Assembly: GCA_029237695.1 (NCBI GenBank)
Contig: CM055274.1
Span: 69,802,828 to 69,866,827, forward strand
Length of the DNA stretch: 64,000 bases
Direction: 5' to 3'
Origin: Conchocele bisecta
Taxonomy: Eukaryota > Mollusca > Bivalvia > Lucinida > Thyasiridae
Shown: positions 21,687-33,181 of the stretch, piece after piece
How positions within the stretch are numbered: position 1 is the first letter of the stretch
How the letters are laid out: every line of letters starts with the position of its first letter
Translations under genes and position numbers: made by a program
Notes under the pieces: generated by a model
What the model saw: the letters and a program-made list of their open reading frames with translations, nothing else
What the model was told of the DNA's origin: nothing
The model's database searches: none

Positions 21687-22165
21687 TGAGTGAGTGAGTG
21701 AGTGAGTGAATAGGGTTTAACGTTTGCTTTTCTGACATAGAGGTACAAGCCTCAGGGAGTCTACACGCAGACGGGTCAACAGGGTCGTGTCCCGTATCCA
21801 CCTGTCCGAGGGGGGTAAATCCCAACTTCAGAACTCAATATTTACAATCAAAATATATATTCAGTCCTGAAATTAGAACAACCTGATCTGGTGCCAGGCC
21901 CTCGCCACAGCAGCATCATTTATCCCATCCCCTAAAAGTAATAGGATTAGCGCTAATCTTACTTTTATATATGGGGCATAGCCTGGCTCAACTCTCACAT
22001 ACAAGAAAGCCAAAAATGTACATGAGGGCCAAATCCGGTATAGTGGGTTCCGGAAAGTATGAACCCAATCGTTAAGCCAGTTTAGTCGCCTTTTCCGACA
22101 AGCAATGGCTACTGCAGCACTATTCTCAGGATCAGTTGATCCCGGCCCGGTGCCTGCATGGGGCC
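21687..22165 (-). mobile_element. SINE-like retroposon with (CACT)n tail, copy 1
   Basis: 479 bp, oriented on the minus strand, ending in (CACT)n. An 11-bp direct repeat CTAAATGGGAG flanks it (21676-21686, 22166-22176), the sign of target-primed retroposition. The head is GC-rich (GGCCCCATGCAGGCACCGGG). There is no obvious tRNA head. The 103-codon minus frame inside is not a gene: other copies carry a similar frame only because they are recent copies. Confidence 0.9.
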
Positions 22166-22176
22166 CTAAATGGGAG

Positions 22177-22369
22177 AAAATCACAATTTCAACACTGAAT
22201 TATTAAAATAAATTTTATTGGATAAAATTATATTCAGAGCTGAAACTATACAAATATTGATCTTGAATGTGTTGTTTATTGCGACATATAAAATGTTAGG
22301 CATGATTAAAGTGTGTGATTTTATCCTTTATTTTATCCCTTTATCTGTATTTTCTGATCATGAAAAATG
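22177..22369. other. No supported gene
   Basis: AT-rich lead-in to the 682-bp satellite; nothing recognised. Confidence 0.4.
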
Positions 22370-25300
22370 TGCACCATATTGAGCATAAATATCAATACAA
22401 TGTATTCAGTGATTTCAGGCATATTTTACATCATTTTTTTTCTACAGTCATGTAACAGCGATGTTGCCATTTGAGAGCATGCTGTTATTGACAACAGCAT
22501 GGAGACATAATTTAATCAATCAATCAATCAACAACAGTTACTTCAAGCGACACAACATTAAAATAATCATAACATGGGTAATAGGAATTTTACATGTAAA
22601 ATGACGGTGAGCATGTATACATATTTAATGATAAAATGCACTTTAATTCTGAGAACATTTTTTATGCCAGCCAAAGAAACAACAGTATTCATGAAACTAC
22701 TTAATTTTTTTTTTTTTTTTTTACTACAAAGTGCCATAAATAAACATTCTGATATATGAAAGTGAATACTAGCTGACTGCAAATGCATACTCATACACTA
22801 CAATTTGTACTGTATATATCAGCATACATTTACACTAACAGTTCAGTCATGAGATAAACGACCTTTAATGAGAGATTGTATGTATTATTCTTACAATGTC
22901 TTGGGAATAACCTGCCATGTTACATGCAGGTGATTGTTACTGAAGCAAATTCTTGAGACAGACTCACATAATAACTATCAGCTAATATATTATACTGGAC
23001 AGTCATTCCAATGACGCGAACTGAAAATTTATCTTCTAATAATAGAATGTTATCTCATGAATGAGCCATATTATAATAACTAGAAAATGTCACTGTTTAC
23101 TAACACTGTATTTTCTCATCACGTAAAGATAGAAAATGTCACTGTTTACTAACACTGTATTTTCTCATCACGAAAGATGTCAACCATATTGAGCATAAAT
23201 ATCAATATTCAGTGATTTCAGGCATATTTTACATCATTTTTTTTCTACAATCATGTAACAGCGATGTTGCCATTTGAGAGCATGCTGTTGTTAACAACAC
23301 CATGGAGACATAAGTTAATCAATCAATCAACAACAGTTACTTCAAGTGACATAAGATTATAATAATCATAACATGGGTAATAGGAATTTTACATGCAAAA
23401 TGACAGTGAGCATGTATACATATTTAATGATAAAATGCACACTTTAATTGTGAGAACATTTTTGGCAAAGCGTATTTGCAAAACGTGTAGATCCAGATCT
23501 GCACTGTTCGCCAGTGCATCAGTGAGGCACCCATCATGCTTCTTAACAATCAATATAGATCGGTATCAGGCTACGTAAGTCAGCTTTATGATCAGGAGCA
23601 ACACTGGTCATAAATATCGTCAGCCCCATTTCTCCAGTCACAGCCACATTTTACATGTAGGTGATTGTTACTGAAGCAAATTCTTGAGACAGACTCACAT
23701 AATAACTATCAGCTAGTATATTATACTGGACAGTCATTCCAATGACTCCAACTGAAAATTTATCTTCTAATAATAGAATGTTATCTCATGAATGAGCCAT
23801 ATTATAATAACTAGAAAATGTCACTGTTTACTAACACTGTATTTTCTCATCACGAAAGATGTCAACCATATTGAGCATAAATATCAATATTCAGTGATTT
23901 CAGGCATATTTTACATCATTGTTTTTCTACAATCATGTAACAGCGATGTTGCCATTTGAGAGCATGCTGTTATTAACAACACCATGGAGACATAAGTTAA
24001 TCAATCAATCAACAACAGTTACTTCAAGTGACATAAGATTATAATAATCATAACATAGGTAATAGGAATTTTACATGCAAAATGACAGTGAGCATGTATA
24101 CATATTTAATGATAAAATGCACACTTTAATGGTGAGAACATTTTTGGCAAAGAGTATTTGCAAAACGTGTAGATCCAGATCTGCACTGTTCGCCAGTGCA
24201 TCAGTGAGGCACCCATCATGCTTCTTAACAATCAATATAGATCGGTATCAGGCTACGTAAGTCAAATTTATGATCAGGAGCAACACTGGTCATAAATATC
24301 GTCAGCCCCATTTCTCCAGTCACAGGCACATTTTACATGTAGGTGATTGTTACTGAAGCAAATTCTTGAGACAGACTCACATAATAACTATCAGCTAGTA
24401 TATTATACTGGACAGTCATTCCAATGACTCCAACTGAAAATTTATCTTCTAATAATAGAATGTTATCTCATGAATGAGCCATATTATAATAACTAGAAAA
24501 TGTCACTGTTTACTAACACTGTATTTTATGATCACGAAAAATGTCGACCATATTGAGCATAAATATCAATATTCAGTGATTTCAGGCATATTTTACATCA
24601 TTTTTTTTCTACAATCATGTAACAGCGATGTTGCCATTTGAGAGCATGCTGTTATAGACAACACCATGGAGACATAAGTTAATCAATCAATCAACAACAG
24701 TTACTTCAAGTGACATAAGATTAAAATAATCATAACATAGGTAATAGGAATTTTACATGCAAAATGACAGTGAGCATGTATACATATTTAATGATAAAAT
24801 GCACACTTTAATTGTGAAAACATTTTTGGCAAAGCGTATTTGCAAAACGTGTAGATCCAGATCTGCACTGTTCGCCAGTGCATCAGTGAGGCACCCATCA
24901 TGCTTCTTAACAATCAATATAGATCGGTATCAGGCTACGTAAGTCAGCTTTATGATCAGGAGCAACACTGGTCATAAATATCGTCAGCCACATTTCTCCA
25001 GTCACAGGCACATTTTACATGTAGGTGATTGTTACTGAAGCAAATTCTTGACACAGACTCACATAATAACTATCAGCTAGTATATTATACTGGACAGTCA
25101 TTCCAATGACTCGAACTGAAAATTTATCTTCTAATAATAGAATGTTATCTCATGAATGAGCCATATTATAATAACTAGAAAATGTCACTGTTTACTAACA
25201 CTGTATTTTATGATCACGAAAAATGTCGACCATATTGAGCATAAATATCAATATTCAGTGATTTCAGGCATATTTTACATAATTTTTTTTCTACAATCAT

Positions 25301-26385
25301 GTAACAGCGATGTTGCCATTTGAGAGAATGCTGTTATTGACAACACCATGGAGACATAAGTTAATCAATCAATCAACAACAGCTACTTCAAGTGACATAA
25401 GATTAAAATAATCATAACATAGGTATTAGGAATTTTACATGCAAAATGACAGTGAGCATGTATACATATTTAATGATAAAATGCACACTTTAATTGTGAG
25501 AACATTTTTGGCAAAGCGTATTTGCAAAACGTGTAGATCCAGATCTGCACTGTTCGCGAGTGCATCAGTGAGGCACCCATCATGCTTCTTAACAATCAAT
25601 ATAGATCGGTATCAGGCTACGTAAGTCAAATTTATGATCAGGAGCAACACTGGTCATAAATATCGTCAGCCCCATTTCTCCAGTCACAGGCACATTTTAC
25701 ATGTAGGTGATTGTTACTGAAGCAAATTCTTGAGACAGACTCACATAATAACTATCAGCTAGTATATTATACTGGACAGTCATTCCAATGACTCCAACTG
25801 AAAATTTATCTTCTAATAATAGAATGTTATCTCATGAATGAGCCATATTATAATAACTAGAAAATGTCACTGTTTACTAACACTGTATTTTATGATCACG
25901 AAAAATGTCGACCATATTGAGCATAAATATCAATATTCAGTGATTTCAGGCATATTTTACATCATTTTTTTTGCTACAATCATGTAACAGCGATGTTGCC
26001 ATTTGAGAGCATGCTGTTATAGACAACACCATGGAGACATAAGTTAATCAATCAATCAACAACAGTTACTTCAAGTGACATAAGATTAAAATAATCATAA
26101 CATAGGTAATAGGAATTTTACATGCAAAATGACAGTGAGCATGTATACATATTTAATGATAAAATGCACACTTTAATTGTGAAAACATTTTTGGCAAAGC
26201 GTATTTGCAAAACGTGTAGATCCAGATCTGCACTGTTCGCCAGTGCATCAGTGAGGCACCCATCATGCTTCTTAACAATCAATATAGATCGGTATCAGGC
26301 TACGTAAGTCAGCTTTATGATCAGGAGCAACACTGGTCATAAATATCGTCAGCCCCATTTCTCCAGTCACAGCCACATTTTAGTC
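22370..26385. repeat. Satellite of 682-bp units
   Basis: Five full units start 682-683 bp apart (for example the conserved ATG at 23393, 24075, 24757, 25439, 26122), preceded by a diverged first unit that lacks part of the sequence and has a T-run near 22706-22722. From 24.1 kb on, variants alternate: GTCAGCTTTATG or GTCAAATTTATG, TTATAGACAA or TTATTGACAA. This suggests a two-unit higher-order repeat. Each unit has AATCAATCAATCAACAACAG and GTGTAGATCCAGATCTGCAC. A conserved 61-codon frame lies in each unit, but its differences are amino-acid changing and the rest of the unit is equally conserved. Confidence 0.95.
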
Positions 26386-26417
26386 AGCAACTACAGGATT
26401 AATGTTGATACAAGTAA

Positions 26418-26690
26418 AGAAAGTGAGCAGGGGCTCACCGTATACCCCCGGCCGCCGCCTGGACGTTGGACATGAAGGCCGCACGGGTGTGGTATGGAAT
26501 GAAAATATGGATGATGATAAGGATGTATATGAAGTTCGAAGTCAATCCGACTTTATATTGAAGAGATAATGGGTATCCAAAAACGTTAACATGGGACAGA
26601 TGGACGGACAGATAAACAGACGGACGGACGGAATTACGTAAAACTATGACCCCTCGACATACTAAGTATACCGTAATAACCATAAATATT
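26418..26690. repeat. Family B dispersed repeat
   Basis: From GTGAGCAGGGGCTCACCG through CCCCCGGCCGCCGCC to GACGGACGGACGGAATTACG and CCCCTCGACATACTAAGTAT. The two ends match the copies at 21360 and 40020. Confidence 0.8.
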
Positions 26691-26884
26691 TGTGCATCAT
26701 TTATTTTGGGAAAAACATACAAATATATGCTCTCCCTACAACATTGAGCTATAGCAGTACTGGTTTCATCACAATAACAATGTAGTTGGATGCAATTTGC
26801 TTTGATCCTATGTTGTCCGTGAGATAGGTCTAAGGCAGGTTGAGGTTAATATGCGCCTAAAAGCAAGTGTTTCTTACATACATT

Positions 26885-27015
26885 ACGCACTGTGCATTAC
26901 ATTCTGAGGCGATTGCTTGCTCTAATTCTCACAGACGGACGGACGGACGGACGGACAGACAGACGGACGGTCCAAACACTATATGCCACCCGTTTCTTCG
27001 AAACCCAGTGGCATA
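26885..27015. repeat. Dispersed repeat with (GACG)n and CACCCGTTTC end
   Basis: (GACG)n is followed by GGTCCAAACACTATATGCCA and the hairpin GCCACCCGTTTC-TTCGAAACCCAGTGGC. The same end occurs at 44360-44445. Confidence 0.75.
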
Positions 27016-27170
27016 AAAAACATGCTTTATTTTACACGACTTATATACATGTACATGTATATGATGATTTCTCAATTAGGATTACAATTTAAAGAATGAA
27101 CCAAGGATGAGTGACGGAAGTTTTTGCACAGAAAGTTTTTTTTTGGCATGTAACAGAAAGGTAGCCTACC

Positions 27171-27220
27171 TTAATACTTACGACCATATAGCCTGCCCAG
27201 TTCCACCTTCTTTGCAGCAC
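27171..27220 (-). CDS. Candidate terminal exon, unrecognised protein
   Basis: On the minus strand a good acceptor (TTCCTTACAG) precedes a frame reading AAKKVELGRLYGRKY and then TAA. Its phase fits the donor of the exon at 28182-28339 exactly: one leftover base plus GT makes Ser. An alternative is that it is spliced onward at a GTAAGT inside the last codons. The basic tail has no known domain. It could be the end of a small separate gene or an alternative 3' end of the gene at 32-50 kb. Confidence 0.5.
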
Positions 27221-27424
27221 CTGTAAGGAATTTTTTCTATAAATTGTGCAATAAACATGATAATCAAATTAGCTCTATCAATCTATATAAACTAAAAATG
27301 TTTCTATATTGATACAATGTACATCTAATAAGTCGCAGCAAAATTCTGCACACGTTCCAAATATGTTCAAACATAATAATATACCAAATTGAAAGATTTA
27401 GCATATAAATAGATTACACTGTAG

Positions 27425-27815
27425 CTTCTGGAAAATAATATTGATTGATTGATGGAATACGGTTTTTTATAGCGCAACCATTGCTCCATCTAGCATAATA
27501 AAGAGGGTTGAATGGCGGCAAATGTTAAAATCGAAATCGCTGTCGGTTCAGCTGAATTTTGTCCATTTTTACACTATATGTGATGTAACCAACGACATGG
27601 ATATGTCCATTATGATTGTAGTGTTTCTTATGACAACTGTATAGTGTAAAACAAGCCATTATTGAAGCTCATCGTAAATAAATCAGAGATTTAATCAGAT
27701 ACAATACCGAAGCTATACCTAGCGTGGACGCCGCCATTTTGCTTTGAATGACATTGTAAGATTTGTGACGTATGGCGAGGGGATGAGGTCACGCACGTAC
27801 AACAATTAAGTTTAG
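27425..27815. other. Intronic or intergenic sequence, no gene seen
   Basis: Contains GATTGATTGATGG and words such as GCCGCCATTTTG typical of degraded mobile elements; no open frame of interest. Confidence 0.35.
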
Positions 27816-27829
27816 TATGGGTATAAATT

Positions 27830-27985
27830 AAATACATGATTAGTGCCGTCGAATATATATATTATTCGGTTTCGCCCCCCCGATAACATTTATAGGGGCT
27901 CGCTAAAGCTCGCACCAATAAAGCTGTCTAAGGCTCAACCGAATATATTTTATATTCGACGCACTAACCATGTATTTTAATATAT
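27830..27985. repeat. Fold-back, ATTAGTGCCGTCGAATAT family
   Basis: The arms TTAAATACATGATTAGTGCC... and its near inverse (CGCACTAACCATGTATTTTAA) face each other around a GC-rich loop. The fold-back at 36204-36345 shares the TTAGTGCCGT arm. Confidence 0.75.
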
Positions 27986-28181
27986 ATCTGCTTATCTGAC
28001 AGCATCGTGAACATGCCGACGGGTGAACGGTGCTGAATCCCTTATTCACCCCGGAATTAAACAAAAATTACAAGCTATATTTTTTTTTTCAAAATGCAAA
28101 TTCCGATATTATGCACACTTATGGTATATTTCAGCATAGTATGTAGTGTTCATTAGAATGGTAAAATAAACAGCAAATTAC

Positions 28182-28339
28182 TTAGTTCGATTCCGTGCTG
28201 TGTCGCATTCAATAGTGATTTGTCAAGCACTTGCGTCAGCTCTGTGTTGGCCGTATCATATGATGTACCCGTAGCTGACTGGAAGATGGCAGCAAGGCCT
28301 TCTCTTACCATTACTTCAGCAACATATATCGCAGCAAGG
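28182..28339 (-). CDS. Candidate internal exon, unrecognised protein
   Basis: The minus-strand exon is bounded by an acceptor (GTTTTGTTTCTAG) and a donor (CTAA|GTAATT). It is open in one frame for 52 codons, with YVAEVMVREGLAAIFQSA early and TQVLDKSLLNATQHGIEL late. Composition is alpha-helical and no known domain is recognised. The exon needs two bases from an upstream exon I could not find, so the model is incomplete. It joins in phase to 27171-27220. Confidence 0.5.
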
Positions 28340-28814
28340 CTAGAAACAAAACTCAAATGCTACACATGTTTCATGAAATCTAAATTCATTAGAATTCATA
28401 ATGGTCGACACCCTTAGGAACCCAGTGGCAGCCATTCAATAAATAAACAGACAGACAGACGGACATATCAGTAGCGAGGGTTGTCGTTTCTATATGGAAG
28501 CATGTATAGTTATCCAGTGAATGCATGTATGTGAAATATGAAGGTATTAACTGAAGGGTAACAGAAATGATAGTTGATTTCAGAAACTGTTAAAACAAGA
28601 ATTCCGCGGAATCAAATGTCTATATTCATCTACATATCATAGTAAGGGTATGTATAAAGTTTGATGACTGTAGCTGATAAGGTGTTGAAGTAATGACAGT
28701 AACACGAAAACTTCACATTGAATGATGACGCCGCCGACGACTCCTGAAAAGCAAAACATATGTCTCGCTTTCCGCTTATAGGGCACCGCAGATCTCTCTG
28801 TGTGGCCCTAATAA

Positions 28815-29545
28815 CAGTTAAAGGTACATGCCCAGTCAGTAAGCACAAAAATTTTGTTTCTTTAATGGTGGATAGATAAATGACGATCTTTGCTTCTGAA
28901 AATAACTAGATTGGTCAGTAAGCGAGGCTTACGGAATACACCCCGCGCGTGGGCCCAGGTACCCCTAAATATGTAAAATTTTTCAAGTGTGTGGGCTTGT
29001 GATTTTGAACCTGGGCTTAGCGGGAGCGGCATGAACGTGAATTTGTCACAGGGTCCTGGGTGGTAGAGGTCCATTGGAGCAATGTGTGTGTGAAATGTGA
29101 AGCCGATCCGAGCAAGGGAATAGAAGTTTTAACCGATTTCTCAGATGTTAAGTTTTGTAAAGAGACTAAGAATGTGACTTTGACCTCGACATCAGTGGAA
29201 TTTGTCACAGCATGATAGTAGAGCCTTAGAGGAATGCATGCATGAAATATTAAGAATTTTCGCTGAAAGAAATAGAAGTTATAACATATTTCTCTGATGT
29301 TAAGTTTTGTAAAGATACTTAATTATTTCACCTTGACCTTGGGATCAGCGGGGTTGGACGCTCGTGAATTTGGCACACCCATACAGGAATGCATGTGTGA
29401 AATATTAAGCATTTTAGATGAAGGGAATATAAGTTATAGCAATATTTCTCTGTGTTTACACACGGACGGACGGACGGACAGACAACCGGACTTCAAAAGC
29501 TGTAATATTGTGAACGCAGCTGTAATATTGTAAACAGCCGTTCAG
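28815..29545 (-). repeat. Composite repeat with internal units of about 170 bp
   Basis: From about 28905 the copy runs CTAGATTGGTCAGTAAGCGA ... GTTTTGTAAAGAGACT, with three internal units containing ATTTCTCTGATGTTAAG, and ends at (GACG)n near 29463. It is the opposite-orientation counterpart of the copy at 56340-57825, which has about six units. Part of a TTAA-element end lies at 28817. Confidence 0.8.
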
Positions 29546-29704
29546 TCTCACCGCACATATCAACTATAATTATAAAAGGTTTACACTTTGTGGAATTAAA
29601 ATTTTGAAAACACACAGTCATGACTGGCGATGACAGAGATACCCCCACTATTTAACTTCAAAGTGGGCACAATTTCCAACATACACACACGTATTTGATT
29701 TTAC

Positions 29705-29740
29705 CTTTCTTTTTCTTGTCCTTTCTGAATATTTCTTCAC
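29705..29740 (-). CDS. Possible 12-codon exon (low confidence)
   Basis: A minus-strand acceptor (TTTTAATAG) and donor (AAAG|GTAAAA) bound 36 bases reading VKKYSERTRKRK in phase 0. It would join in phase to the exon at 30197-30259 but not to the one at 28182-28339. It may be chance. Confidence 0.2.
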
Positions 29741-29759
29741 CTATTAAAATAGAATGGTC

Positions 29760-30100
29760 ATTATACCTCATGAGACATGCGGTATGAAGCAAATCCAGGC
29801 AAGGAAACAGAAAATATAGGCCATTCTAATTTTTGAAGACAGACGGACGGAAACAGAAAATATAGGCCATTCTAATTTTTGTAGACGGACGGACGGACGG
29901 ACCACCAATAGTGAGGAAGGGGCCATTTCCATTGTTCTAGATCAAACAGATGGCCCCTTGTAATGAATAGAATAAGGGGCCACACGGAATAAATCAAAGG
30001 ATTCTTTTGTGTTAGGCTCCGCCCCATGGCCCCTTCTACACCATTGGTTGCTCGGACGTACAGACAGACGGATGGACGCCTACAAAGCCGAGGGTATGCC
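29760..30100. repeat. Dispersed repeats with duplicated GGCCATTCTAATTTTTG
   Basis: The 33-bp stretch containing GGAAACAGAAAATATAGGCC is present twice near 29803-29880, each followed by a GACGGACGG run. GGCCCCTTGT and ACAAGGGGCC-like words nearby recur at 42940-43010. Confidence 0.65.
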
Positions 30101-30196
30101 AGTTAAATAAAGTATATTAGTATTATTATTATAAAGTATGATAGCAGTATGTAAACCCTGTGTTATAATTGTGTTAAAACTAACTGTTACAGTTAC

Positions 30197-30259
30197 CTCT
30201 TCAGTCACTTCAGTAATGTCCTGGTCTTCTTTAATCGCTTGTGTTAATTTACTAAGTAC
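30197..30259 (-). CDS. Candidate exon, acidic helical segment, unrecognised
   Basis: An excellent acceptor (TTTCTTTCTGTTGCAG) and donor (GAG|GTAACT) bound 21 codons in phase 0 at both ends. The peptide is acidic and looks coiled (VLSKLTQAIKEDQDITEVTE). In phase it could follow the zinc-finger exon at 33062-33181 as an alternative 3' route, or belong to a separate gene with the exons at 28182 and 27171. Confidence 0.5.
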
Positions 30260-30411
30260 CTGCAACAGAAAGAAAAACTTGCATTTAGCAGCCACTAAAT
30301 ATATATATGTAGAGAAAATACCAATATAACTAACAGTTTATAATCTGATTAGCTACCGGACGGACGTTCTTACGAATCGGTTTTATGTGACCATTTCTTC
30401 TTTAAACAAGA

Positions 30412-31550
30412 GGGCCATGATGGCCCTAACTCGCTCACCTGACTCCATGAACACCAGAGGAGAATGTGACATTGAGTTCATGTGTTTTNNNNNNNNNNNN
30501 NNNNNNNNNNNNNNNNNNNNNNNNNNNNNNNNNNNNNNNNNNNNNNNNNNNNNNNNNNNNNNNNNNNNNNNNNNNNNNNNNNNNNNNNNNNNNNNNNNNN
30601 NNNNNNNNNNNNNNNNNNNNNNNNNNNNNNNNNNNNNNNNNNNNNNNNNNNNNNNNNNNNNNNNNNNNNNNNNNNNNNNNNNNNNNNNNNNNNNNNNNNN
30701 NNNNNNNNNNNNNNNNNNNNNNNNNNNNNNNNNNNNNNNNNNNNNNNNNNNNNNNNNNNNNNNNNNNNNNNNNNNNNNNNNNNNNNNNNNNNNNNNNNNN
30801 NNNNNNNNNNNNNNNNNNNNNNNNNNNNNNNNNNNNNNNNNNNNNNNNNNNNNNNNNNNNNNNNNNNNNNNNNNNNNNNNNNNNNNNNNNNNNNNNNNNN
30901 NNNNNNNNNNNNNNNNNNNNNNNNNNNNNNNNNNNNNNNNNNNNNNNNNNNNNNNNNNNNNNNNNNNNNNNNNNNNNNNNNNNNNNNNAGTTCATGTGTT
31001 TTAAAAAACATTGTGCTATTTTTAGACGGCGGCCATCTTGGATTAGCGATGACCTCCGTTTTAAGAACTGAAAAGGCTTCACCCATGGACCATGTACCAG
31101 AGTGATCGCCTCTCTGATACCTTCAATTTGATATAGACATGACCATATTCGGTAAAAAATAAAATTTGACCCAAATTTGACACCACGGGTCAGTCACATT
31201 TTTGACCCCGGGGGTCACCATTTTAACAACTTTGAAAGAGCATTGTACATCGATCATTCCTACCAAGATTCGTCGAAATCCGGCTCAGCGTTTCATGAGA
31301 AGAAGATTTTTTAAAGAATTTATGCTATTTTTAGACAGCGGCCATCTTGGATTACGTAATGACGTCATTTTAAAAAATTTGTAATCCCCCTACCTAAGGA
31401 CCATGACCATGAAGTTTGGCGACTATAGACCCAATGGTTACCGAGGAGAAGACGTTTGAAAATGTTCGGACGACGGACGACGACGGACGACGACGGACGA
31501 CACATTGCGGTAACAATAGCTCACATGAGCTTCGCTCAGGTGAGCTAAAA
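30412..31550. repeat. Dispersed repeat family A, second copy, with assembly gap
   Basis: Starts AGAGGGCCATGATGGCCCTA and ends GGTAACAATAGCTCACATGA ... CAGGTGAGCTAAAA. It contains GCGGCCATCTTGGATTA and GAGAAGACGTTTGAAAATG as in the copy at 5205-6719. The middle is replaced by a run of N. Confidence 0.85.
30489..30988. other. Assembly gap of exactly 500 N
   Basis: The 14 bases before the gap (AGTTCATGTGTTTT, 30475-30488) are repeated identically just after it (30989-31002), and 500 is a round number. The gap may be a scaffolding placeholder between overlapping contig ends. Frames crossing it are artefacts. Confidence 0.95.
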
Positions 31551-31679
31551 AGTGTCACATAAAAGGAAAAAGTGTCGCATAAATAAATTATTTGTTAGTT
31601 TTTTCTTTTAGTTATGTTACTAACCCTATCCTTTAACAAGTCCATTCCTAGGTGACATGGTCACGTAACTGCCAATTCG

Positions 31680-32155
31680 TGTGCCCGGAATGACGGACGG
31701 AATTACGAAAAATATATACCCTTCGACATACATTATATGCCAGGGGTATAATAATCCTGACCATACATGTAGTATTATCAGGGCCTATAGTGTTTGTTAT
31801 GGAGTCATTGAAATATTCTTATTACACATGGTATAGAGCTTTATGACGTCAACGAACAGTGTAGTCTCAGAAAATCGCGCATGTATTGCACCATGATCAG
31901 GGCATACATTGTTCGTTACGTGGTCATTGAAATAATCTTTGTACGCGTGGTATAGAGCTTTATGATGTCAACGACCGATAGATATAGACAGATAGTGTTG
32001 TGACGGACGGTAGTACAGATAGTGTTGTGACGGATGGTAGAACAGACAGACACCAGTTCATGAGAAGACGTTTCAAAATGTTGACAGATGACGACAGGTG
32101 AAAAGCGGTAACAATAGCGCACCCAGAGCTTTTGGCTCAAGAGTGTTGCTAAAAA
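31680..32155. repeat. Fragments of families B and A
   Basis: 31690-31750 is the GAATTACGAAAAATATATAC end of family B. 32050-32155 is the GGTAACAATAGC... end of family A. A partial duplication AGATAGTGTTGTGACGGA lies at 31990-32040. Confidence 0.6.
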
Positions 32156-32161
32156 CGTAAG

Positions 32162-32212
32162 TTACCAATTCTTTTTCCGTCCATTCCCATCTTTCGTTTT
32201 ATCCTTGGGCAT
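32162..32212 (-). CDS. Candidate last exon of the Ulp1-PHD gene, basic tail
   Basis: On the minus strand, after an acceptor AAGCTTTAG, the phase-0 frame reads MPKDKTKDGNGRKKNW and then TAA. The zinc-finger exon 33062-33181 ends in phase 0, so this would give a basic C-terminal tail, as is common in nuclear proteins. The acceptor tract is weak. Confidence is moderate to low. Confidence 0.4.
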   Translation of the reverse strand: MPKDKTKDGNGRKKNW

Positions 32213-32214
32213 CT

Positions 32215-33060
32215 AAAGCTTTGGAACATCTTTCAAGTGGCTGTAAATGGAAACATAAAACCCTTTCCCCAAATACAATAGAATTCTAACGCCTGGCGAT
32301 TTTAAAGGAAAAAAGAGCCGATAACTCTGGTAAAATTCATTGGACCGCAGTGTGTATTGCTCACTATGGTGACTAGAAAGTGTAGTTTCAAATGGATCAA
32401 ATAAAAACTGTACGACTAGCTATCCAGAAACGATAAACTGGAATATCCCTAAAATAAATTTGTGGCGTCATAAAAAGATTTGTACAAATAAAATATGATG
32501 GCATATTTATGCATACAGTTTAATAGCTACTACATGATTATTGCAGACATGGCTGAAATTTATTGAATGTGTATGATGTTTCTTGAACAGAATGAATTTT
32601 TCGCGACATACTTATTTTTTTCAAGATACATGTATTTGAAAGCTTTATGAAACATTCTTTATGCAGTAGAGAACTTCTTTGTTTTCTTTTACGAATACTA
32701 GATATTTTCTCTAAAAGTGTTACAAAATAGCATATATAGGTAAATAACTAGCGTTAATTTAAAATGGCTGGAAATAACTGTGAAACATGAAGTCTTGCAG
32801 CCAGATCTACTTCGCAAACCTTCATACGCGCTTTCAGAAATATGAAATAAAAACACAATGTGCAGATCACTATTGCGGAAATGTAATAATTACGATAGTC
32901 CACCATCCCCCTTAAATAGCTGCAAATAATACAATTGTGCGAGTCTGTTTCTGGCTAAAACGCTTGTTCGCTCAGACAGCTCTCTCACGTATTATTTCCC
33001 GCTATTTCAGGATGGACGGTAAAATATCCTGCCACCAAAGATGTAGGTGAAATTTACATA
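32215..33060. other. Intron, no features recognised
   Basis: AT-rich sequence between the candidate last exon and the zinc-finger exon. No repeats or frames of note. Confidence 0.4.
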
Positions 33061-33061
33061 C

Positions 33062-33181
33062 CCAGAAGTTAATCCGGCACAATTTGCATTTAAATTGTTC
33101 ATTTGCATGCATTTCGTCTATGTCATCTTGGATACAGTATGGCTTGAAGTGGTAAAACCCGAGGCAAGAACCACACTGCAT
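33062..33181 (-). CDS. Exon: second part of a PHD-like zinc finger
   Basis: The minus-strand exon is bounded by TGATTTCAG and TGG|GTATGT and codes 40 residues in phase 0: MQCGSCLGFYHFKPYC and further on FKCKLCRINFW. Together with the previous exon (33740-33783) this gives Cys-X2-Cys, Cys-X2-Cys-X4-His, a Cys, then Cys-X2-Cys, the ligand order of a PHD (Cys4-His-Cys3) finger. The His-Cys spacing is four residues rather than the usual two. PHD fingers usually read histone H3 tails in the nucleus; here the binding partner is unknown. It follows the protease domain in the same transcript model. Confidence 0.8.

Noticed and set aside
23393..26307. A conserved 61-codon frame repeated five times
   Set aside because: It lies in the 682-bp satellite; the differences among copies change amino acids and the frame is no better conserved than the rest of the unit.
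30387..31105. Long open frames of about 200 codons across 30.4-31.1 kb
   Set aside because: They are produced by the run of 500 N and have no real coding content.
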